Part shown: positions 59,076 through 64,000 of the stretch, in pieces
How positions within the stretch are numbered: position 1 is the stretch's first letter
How the letters are laid out: the number at the start of each line of letters is the position of its first letter
Assembly: GCF_029871205.1 (NCBI RefSeq)
Contig: NZ_SSOJ01000141.1
Coordinates: 26,682-90,681 of the forward strand
Direction of reading: 5' to 3'
Length of the DNA stretch: 64,000 nucleotides
DNA from: Pseudomonas sp. BN417
Lineage (GTDB): Bacteria > Pseudomonadota > Gammaproteobacteria > Pseudomonadales > Pseudomonadaceae
Made by a program: the position numbers and the translations under genes
Notes under the pieces: model-generated
Told to the model about the DNA's origin: nothing
The model's database searches: none
Seen by the model: the letters and a program-made list of their open reading frames with translations, nothing else

Positions 59076-59292
59076 GGCGTCTCCTGGCAGAGGTGCTTTG
59101 GCTCCAGTCTACTACCGATCCGAATTATTTCAACATCATCATTCATATACGAACAGTAACCGGCCATTTCCACGGGCCTCCCCGGCCGGGCAATGGAAAA
59201 AAACGCCAACGTGCCGGAGCGCTTTCGACCTAGGCCTGGGAACCCAATGCTGGCTAGAGTGCCGACGCATGCCACTCGCGAGGGCCATCCCC

Positions 59293-59886
59293 ATGCTCGA
59301 AGCCAGTTCCGCCCGCCCTTCCCGCTACCTGGAAAACCGCCACCTGGCCCTGGCCCTGTTCGCCGAGCAGGGCTATGGCCAGGTGAGCATGCGCGACCTG
59401 GCGACGCAGCTGGGGATCAGGGTCGGCTCCATCTACCACCATGTGGAGAGCAAGGAAGCGCTGCTGTTCGAGTTCATCGAGGAGCTCTACGAGCAGTTGC
59501 TGGACAACGCCGCCCTGGCCGCCCGCCGCCACGCCGAACCGGCCGCACGGCTGGCCGCGTTGATCGACGCCCATCTGGCCCTGCACGAGCCCATGGGCTT
59601 GCATTTTCGCCTGGCCGAACTGGAAGCCCGCTGCCTCTCCGGTGATCGCCTGGAGCAGGCTCGCGACCTGCGCCTGGCCTATGAGGAAGCCCTGCTGGAA
59701 CCGTTGCAGCAACTGGCTGGACAGCCCATGGATGCCGCCGGGCGCGGGGCAGTGGCCAGTATCGTCTCGCTGCTCAACCAGCTGCCGGCCTGGCTGGATG
59801 CCGGCGGACTGCCGGCCGGCCAGGGGCGGGAGTTGATGACCCGGATGATCCTGGGCACGGTGCGCGGGGTGCTGCGTTTGCCTTGA
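59293..59886 (+). CDS. TetR-family regulator
   Basis: A 197-residue regulator. The N-terminal helix-turn-helix is RYLENRHLALALFAEQGYGQVSMRDLATQLGIRVGSIYHHVESKEALLFEFIEELY. The remainder is a helical ligand domain. The ATG at 59293 with GAGGG about 9 bases upstream is preferred over one 24 bases earlier that lacks such a site. No target is evident; it is flanked by the toxin-antitoxin pair on one side and a repeat on the other. Confidence 0.82.
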   Translation: MLEASSARPSRYLENRHLALALFAEQGYGQVSMRDLATQLGIRVGSIYHHVESKEALLFEFIEELYEQLLDNAALAARRHAEPAARLAALIDAHLALHEPMGLHFRLAELEARCLSGDRLEQARDLRLAYEEALLEPLQQLAGQPMDAAGRGAVASIVSLLNQLPAWLDAGGLPAGQGRELMTRMILGTVRGVLRLP

Positions 59887-59905
59887 GCGGCAGCGGCGCT
59901 CACCC

Positions 59906-60002
59906 TGTGGGGGCGAATTCATTCGCCAAGCAGGCCGAAGGTCTGCCCTGGAACGTCCCAGGGGCTGCTGCGCAGCCCTAAGCGAATGAATTCGCCCCCA
60001 CA
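59906..60002. repeat. Paired REP-like element (TGTGGGGGCGA family)
   Basis: TGTGGGGGCGAATTCATTCGCCAAG at one end and AGCGAATGAATTCGCCCCCACA at the other, with an inner GGGGCTGCTGCGCAGCCC hairpin. Nearly the same layout as 10237-10337. Confidence 0.88.
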
Positions 60003-60046
60003 ACAGAAGCACGGCCTCTCCTTCGACCATGGTTTGGTTGACTTTC

Positions 60047-60061
60047 TAGACGACCAGTCCA
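60047..60061. promoter_or_regulatory. AcuR-type operator before the TetR gene
   Basis: TAGACGACCAGTCCA, an imperfect inverted repeat (TAGAC ... GTCCA), lies 13 bases before the regulator ATG. It matches the cleaner copy TAGACGATTGGTCTA at 60726-60740 at 11 of 15 positions. Position and pairing point to autoregulation. Confidence 0.7.
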
Positions 60062-60074
60062 AAATCCCCTTCCC

Positions 60075-60707
60075 ATGACCGACACCCTTTCCAAACCCCG
60101 TCGCGGCCGGCCGCCCAAGGTCGACCGCGACTTCCCGGATACCCGTGCCGCGCTGATCCGCTGCGGCATGGAGATCCTTACCGAGCAAGGCTTCATGTCC
60201 ACCGGCATCGATACGGTGCTCAAGCGCGTGGGCGTGCCCAAGGGCTCCTTCTATCACTACTTCGACAGCAAGGAGGCCTTTGGCCTGGCCGTGCTGGAGA
60301 GCTATGCCAGCTACTTCGCCCATAAACTGGATCACTGGTTCCTGCAGGACGAAGTAGCGCCATTGCAACGCTTGCAGAACTTCGTCGAGGACGCCAAGGC
60401 CGGCATGGCCCGCCACCGGTTCTGCCGGGGTTGCCTGGTGGGCAACCTGGGCCAGGAAGTGGCCATCCTGCCGGAGGGGTTCCGCCTGCAACTGGAAGCC
60501 ATCCTCCGCACCTGGCAGGACCGCCTGGCCAGCTGCCTGCGCACCGCCCAGGCAGTGGGAGAGCTGGCGGACGAGGCCGATTGCGACGAGCTGGCGGCGT
60601 TTTTCTGGATCGGCTGGGAAGGCGCCGTGCAGCGCGCCCGCCTGACGCGGGACAATGTCCCGCTGGATATTTTCATCAAAGGGTTTCTGGCCGGATTGCC
60701 GCGCTAG
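60075..60707 (+). CDS. acuR: TetR-family AcuR-like repressor
   Basis: A 210-residue TetR regulator. A basic opening (KPRRGRPPKVDRDFPDTR) leads to the helix-turn-helix ALIRCGMEILTEQGFMSTGIDTVLKRVGVPKGSFYHYFDSKEAFG. GMARHRFCRGCLVGNLGQE in the ligand domain is typical of AcuR, which senses acrylate or acryloyl-CoA. Both this gene and the following reductase have the same inverted repeat in front. That supports acuR over other TetR names. Confidence 0.82.
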   Translation: MTDTLSKPRRGRPPKVDRDFPDTRAALIRCGMEILTEQGFMSTGIDTVLKRVGVPKGSFYHYFDSKEAFGLAVLESYASYFAHKLDHWFLQDEVAPLQRLQNFVEDAKAGMARHRFCRGCLVGNLGQEVAILPEGFRLQLEAILRTWQDRLASCLRTAQAVGELADEADCDELAAFFWIGWEGAVQRARLTRDNVPLDIFIKGFLAGLPR

Positions 60708-60725
60708 GTTTTCCGGGCCTATTTG

Positions 60726-60740
60726 TAGACGATTGGTCTA
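60726..60740. promoter_or_regulatory. AcuR-type operator before acuI
   Basis: TAGACGATTGGTCTA has perfect five-base arms (TAGAC/GTCTA). It lies just before GGAGG of the reductase gene, so a bound repressor would block transcription into acuI. Confidence 0.75.
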
Positions 60741-60755
60741 AATGGAGGTGTGAGC

Positions 60756-61739
60756 ATGTTCGACGCAATCCTGATCGAGAAGGACGAGGCCGGTTACCGC
60801 GCCCGCAACACCCAACTGGATGACGCGCAATTGCCCGAAGGCGATGTGACCATTCGCGTGGCCTACAGCACCCTGAACTACAAGGACGGCCTGGCCATCA
60901 CCGGCAAGAGTCCGGTGGTGCGCCAATTCCCGATGGTGCCGGGCATCGACCTGGCCGGCACAGTGGAAGCCAGCAGCCACCCTGACTACCAGGTGGGCGA
61001 CTCAGTGCTGCTCAACGGCTGGGGCGTCGGCGAGACCCACTGGGGCGGCCTGGCGCAGAAGGCGCGTCTCAACGGTGACTGGCTGATCCCGCTGCCGGCC
61101 GCCTTCAGCCCGCGCCAGGCCATGGCGATCGGCACCGCCGGCTATACCGCCATGCTCTGCCTGCTGGCCCTGGAGCGACACGGCCTGAAACCCGGCCAGG
61201 GCGACGTGCTGGTGACCGGTGCCAACGGTGGCGTCGGCAGCTTCGCCATCGCCCTGCTCGCCCGCCTCGGCTATCGCGTGGTGGCCGCCACCGGCCGCAC
61301 CAGCGAGGCGGAATACCTCAAGGGGTTGGGCGCCGCCGAGATCATCGAGCGCAGCGAACTGTCCGAGCCGGGCCGGCCGCTGGGCAAGGAACGCTGGGTC
61401 GCCGCCATCGATTCGGTTGGCAGCCATACCCTGGCCAACGTCTGTGCCGGCCTGCACGCGGACGGCGCCGTGGCCGCCTGTGGCCTGGCCCAGGGGATGG
61501 ACTTCCCGTCCACCGTGGCGCCTTTCATTCTCCGGGGCGTGAGCCTGCTGGGGATCAACAGCGTCACTCGCCCGCGCGCCGAGCGGGTCGAAGCCTGGAA
61601 CCGCCTGGCGCGGGACCTGGATATCGCCCAGCTCGATGCCATCACCCGCGAGATCGGCCTGGGCGAGGCGATTGCCGTGGCCGGCGATCTGCTGGCGGGC
61701 AAGGTCCGTGGGCGCGTGGTGGTGAACGTCGACGCCTGA
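60756..61739 (+). CDS. acuI: Acrylyl-CoA reductase-like MDR oxidoreductase
   Basis: A 327-residue medium-chain reductase without zinc ligands. The start ([23 protein letters not shown]), [33 protein letters not shown], and the nucleotide loop [20 protein letters not shown] (about 152-171) match AcuI, which reduces acryloyl-CoA to propionyl-CoA with NADPH. The ATG at 60756 is 7 bases from GGAGG; the in-frame GTG at 60750 is too close. Operator sites and an AcuR-like repressor upstream support the role. Confidence 0.85.
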   Translation: MFDAILIEKDEAGYRARNTQLDDAQLPEGDVTIRVAYSTLNYKDGLAITGKSPVVRQFPMVPGIDLAGTVEASSHPDYQVGDSVLLNGWGVGETHWGGLAQKARLNGDWLIPLPAAFSPRQAMAIGTAGYTAMLCLLALERHGLKPGQGDVLVTGANGGVGSFAIALLARLGYRVVAATGRTSEAEYLKGLGAAEIIERSELSEPGRPLGKERWVAAIDSVGSHTLANVCAGLHADGAVAACGLAQGMDFPSTVAPFILRGVSLLGINSVTRPRAERVEAWNRLARDLDIAQLDAITREIGLGEAIAVAGDLLAGKVRGRVVVNVDA

Positions 61740-61759
61740 TGACGCGCGGCACCTTTCCT

Positions 61760-61855
61760 TGTGGGGGCGAATTCATTCGCTTCCCACAGGTATAGGGTGC
61801 GCTGCGCGCACCGCAACGTCCGCGCGGATAGCCTGGTGCGCACGGCGCACCCTAC
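61760..61855. repeat. Half REP element plus GTGCGC palindrome
   Basis: TGTGGGGGCGAATTCATTCGC (61760-61780) with a short CCCACA partner, followed by TAGGGTGCGCTGCGCGCACCG ... GGTGCGCACGGCGCACCCTA (61794-61855). The second family also occurs at 197-261. Confidence 0.8.
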
Positions 61856-61868
61856 GCCGGTTGTCGCT

Positions 61869-62369
61869 TCAACCGTCGAAAGCCTGCTTCAGCGCGGCGA
61901 TATCCAGCTTCTGCATTTGCAGCAGGGCGGTGAAGGCGCGCTGGGCCCGGACGGTGTCGGAATCCGTCAGCATGGCCATCAGCACCGAAGGCACCACCTG
62001 CCAGGACAGGCCATACCTGTCCTTGAGCCAGCCGCATTGCTTGGCGTTGTCGTCGCCGCCGGCCGAAAGCCGGTCCCAGTAGTGGTCCAGTTCGTCCTGG
62101 GTCTCGCAGTTGACCTGGAAGGACACCGCCTCGTTGAAGGTGAAGACCGGCCCGCCGTTGAGGGCGGTGAAGCCCTGGCCGTCCAGCTCGAAACCGACTG
62201 TCAGTACCGAGCCCGGTTCCTTGCCATGGATTTCCTTGCCCGCCTCGCCATAACGGCTGATGAGAGTGATCTTCGAGTTGGGGAAGATGCCGACGTAGAA
62301 GTTGGCGGCGGCCTCGGCCTGGTCGTCGAACCACAGGCACGGGGTGATGGTGTGGATCCGCTTGCTCAT
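61869..62369 (-). CDS. VOC-family (PhnB/3-demethylubiquinone methyltransferase-like) protein
   Basis: A 166-residue glyoxalase-fold protein. TPCLWFDDQAEAAANFYVGIFPNSKI at the start, VGFELDGQGFTALNGGPVFTFNEAVSF in the middle, and HYWDRLSAGGDDNAKQCGWLKDRYGLSWQVVP are hallmarks of the PhnB-like group. AGGAG lies 7 bases before the ATG at 62369. The function of this subgroup is unclear; it is often labelled a methyltransferase on weak grounds. Confidence 0.87.
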   Translation of the reverse strand: MSKRIHTITPCLWFDDQAEAAANFYVGIFPNSKITLISRYGEAGKEIHGKEPGSVLTVGFELDGQGFTALNGGPVFTFNEAVSFQVNCETQDELDHYWDRLSAGGDDNAKQCGWLKDRYGLSWQVVPSVLMAMLTDSDTVRAQRAFTALLQMQKLDIAALKQAFDG

Positions 62370-62406
62370 GACGCATCTCCTGGTGGGGTTGAAAGACGAT
62401 AGCCAA

Positions 62407-63363
62407 TCAGTGGTTAGTCGACTGGCCGCCCGGCGGATCGACAACACGCCATTGCTCGCGATAGCCCATCAGGAAGTCCACGAAGGCGCGCAGGCGCAGC
62501 GGCACATGGCGGTTCTGCGGATACAGCAGTGTGAAGGGCCGCGAACGCCCGCCATAGGGCTGCAGCACCTCCACCAGGCTGCCTTCGGCCAGTTCCTTCT
62601 CGACGACGAAACGGTAGGTCTGGAACAGTCCCGCGCTGTGCTTGGCCAAGGTAACGCCCCCCTGCACCACATCATCGGACAACAGGTAGCTTCCATCGGC
62701 GAAGATCTCCCGCTCCCGCCCCTGTTCCCTGAACAGCCAGGAGATGCGTCGGCCACTGCTGGGCAACTCGAACTGGATGCACTCGTGATCCTCGAGCTCC
62801 TCCAGGGTTCGTGGCGTGCCGGCGCGCTCCAGGTAGTCGGGAGTGGCGATCACCACCAGGGGGGCATCCTCCAGGTGGCGGGCGATCAGCGTCGAATCCG
62901 GCTGGGCGCGCACGCGGATCGCCAGGTCATAGCCCTCGGTGACGAAGTCGATATTGCGGTTGCTGAGGTGCACCTCCACCTTCACCTGCGGATAGCGTCG
63001 GCGGAACTCAGGCAGCAGGGGCAGCACCCGGTGATGGCCATAGGTGGTGGGCATGCTGATGCGCAGCACGCCGGCCGGTTCCTGCTGCTGGCCCATCACC
63101 GCCCGCTCGGCCTCGACCAATTGCGCCAGGGCCTGTCGGCACTCCTCGTAATAGCCACGGCCGCCATCAGTGAGGCGGATGCTGCGCGTGGTACGCACGA
63201 ACAGCCGCACGCCCAGGCGCTCCTCCAGCCGCGAGATGGAACGGCTGACCGCGGCGGGCGTGACCCCGGCCACCAACGCGGCGGCGGTGAAACTGCCCTC
63301 CTCCGCGGCGAGGCAGAACAGCTCGATGCTGCCGAGCAGGATGTCGTCGAACTGACGCTTCAT
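62407..63363 (-). CDS. LysR-family regulator divergent from an SDR
   Basis: A 318-residue LysR regulator. The N-terminal domain ELFCLAAEEGSFTAAALVAGVTPAAVSRSISRLEERLGVRLF resembles the AaeR/DsdC-type branch. The effector domain begins near residue 95. It reads away from the SDR gene at 63499 over 135 bases, including an AT-rich stretch near 63365-63435. In this branch of the family, a divergent oxidoreductase is commonly the target. Confidence 0.85.
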   Translation of the reverse strand: MKRQFDDILLGSIELFCLAAEEGSFTAAALVAGVTPAAVSRSISRLEERLGVRLFVRTTRSIRLTDGGRGYYEECRQALAQLVEAERAVMGQQQEPAGVLRISMPTTYGHHRVLPLLPEFRRRYPQVKVEVHLSNRNIDFVTEGYDLAIRVRAQPDSTLIARHLEDAPLVVIATPDYLERAGTPRTLEELEDHECIQFELPSSGRRISWLFREQGREREIFADGSYLLSDDVVQGGVTLAKHSAGLFQTYRFVVEKELAEGSLVEVLQPYGGRSRPFTLLYPQNRHVPLRLRAFVDFLMGYREQWRVVDPPGGQSTNH

Positions 63364-63498
63364 GATTAGTTACACCAGGTATCAATTGAAGTGCTGATCG
63401 CCATATTTATCTGCATTTCCCGCACAAATATAGTCCGTTCCAACAGAGAGGCGCCCTCTGCGAAATCACCCCAATCGTTTCATCCGAGGACCATCGAC

Positions 63499-64000
63499 AT
63501 GCAAGGCATCAATAGAACCGTAGTGATCACCGGCGCCTCCAGCGGCATCGGCCTGGGCCTGGCCAAGGCCTACCTGGAACGCGGCTTCAACGTAGTGGGG
63601 TCGGCCCGCAGCGAAGAGCGACTGGCTTCCGCCGCCGAGCAGTTGGGCAATCCGCAGCGCTTCATCGGCGTGGCCGGCGACATCGCCGTGCCGGAAACCT
63701 CCAGGCGCCTGTTCGAGCGTGCCATCGAAGCTTTCGGCCAGGTGGACGTGCTGGTGAACAACGCCGGGATCTTCATTGCCAAGCCTATCGCCGAGTACAG
63801 CGAAGACGACCTGGAGTCCATGCTCGCCACCAACCTCAAGGGCGTGGTTTACGCCTCCCAGGCCGCGGCGAAACACATGATCCCGCGCCGCCAGGGGCAT
63901 ATCGTCAACATCACCGCATCCGTCGCGCTGCAACCGAACCGCGCACTGCCGTCCTCCCTGCCGGTGCTGATCAAGGGTGGCCTCAACCAGTTCACCCGCG
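63499..64000 (+). CDS. Short-chain dehydrogenase/reductase, cut by window end
   Basis: The first 167 residues are seen; the gene continues past 64000. The cofactor loop is VVITGASSGIGLGLAKAY (about 8-25), and VDVLVNNAGIF carries the NNAG motif. The usual Ser is present (IVNITASVALQP), but the expected Y-x3-K reads P-VLI-K (LPVLIKGGLNQFTR). The catalytic Tyr therefore appears to be replaced by Pro, as in a group of atypical SDRs. GAGGA precedes the ATG. The LysR gene upstream is divergent. Confidence 0.82.
   Translation, partial: MQGINRTVVITGASSGIGLGLAKAYLERGFNVVGSARSEERLASAAEQLGNPQRFIGVAGDIAVPETSRRLFERAIEAFGQVDVLVNNAGIFIAKPIAEYSEDDLESMLATNLKGVVYASQAAAKHMIPRRQGHIVNITASVALQPNRALPSSLPVLIKGGLNQFTR

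Overview
This window is about 64 kb of high-GC DNA. Gene content and order point to a Pseudomonas chromosome, probably from the P. aeruginosa / nitroreducens / citronellolis side of the genus. The basis is codon use, short palindromic repeats between genes, and a block of glycogen/trehalose and stress genes that, from memory, resembles the PA2134-PA2192 region of P. aeruginosa. That comparison is recollection, not a search result.

Layout. (1) 0.3-17.8 kb holds uptake and hydrolysis of amide or peptide-like nitrogen compounds. A LuxR-type regulator, an orphan PotF-like binding protein and a P1-family peptidase come first. Next is a 5-oxoproline module: a UPF0317/DUF1445 protein, a LysR regulator, an MFS transporter and 5-oxoprolinase PxpABC. 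An unusual pseudouridine synthase follows. Last is a LysR-controlled polyamine-type ABC transporter (ATPase, two permeases, binding protein) with an amidase. (2) 18.0-19.1 kb reads leftward: a CinA-family protein, a tiny Cys-rich protein and a broken hemerythrin gene. (3) 19.4-30.0 kb is a tightly overlapped operon glgA-treZ-malQ-treY-(DUF2934)-glgX. (4) 30.2-34.8 kb holds an alcohol dehydrogenase stub, an EEP-family hydrolase, a cardiolipin synthase, a YbhN-like membrane protein and small genes. (5) 35.0-47.8 kb has glgP with a DUF2513 gene, a rightward three-gene unit (secreted 52-residue peptide, DUF3182 protein that looks like an ATP-grasp enzyme, alpha/beta hydrolase), and a leftward glgE-treS/maltokinase-glgB operon. 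(6) 48-58 kb is an accessory stress zone: MgtC-like protein, two metallothioneins, DUF4142 proteins, homospermidine synthase, a PA2169-family protein, a formate/nitrite-type channel and a GCS2-type ligase. (7) 58-64 kb has a Xre-RES toxin-antitoxin pair, a TetR regulator, an acuR-acuI pair with visible operators, a PhnB-like VOC protein, and a LysR regulator divergent from an SDR that runs off the window.

How the genes fit together. The glucan genes form a closed network. TreS with its fused maltokinase makes maltose-1-phosphate, GlgE polymerises it and GlgB branches it. GlgA gives a second elongation route. GlgX, GlgP and MalQ remodel or degrade the polymer. TreY and TreZ release trehalose from chain ends. 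No ADP-glucose pyrophosphorylase (glgC) lies in the window. The first 18 kb looks like one nutritional theme, scavenging amides and cyclised glutamate.

Four genes are decayed remnants (hemerythrin, alcohol dehydrogenase, DUF4142, cation antiporter), so the stress zone is being actively reshaped. The least explained items are the peptide/ATP-grasp/hydrolase unit at 38 kb, the PotF-like protein with a changed ligand pocket, and a pseudouridine synthase homologue that appears to lack its catalytic Asp.
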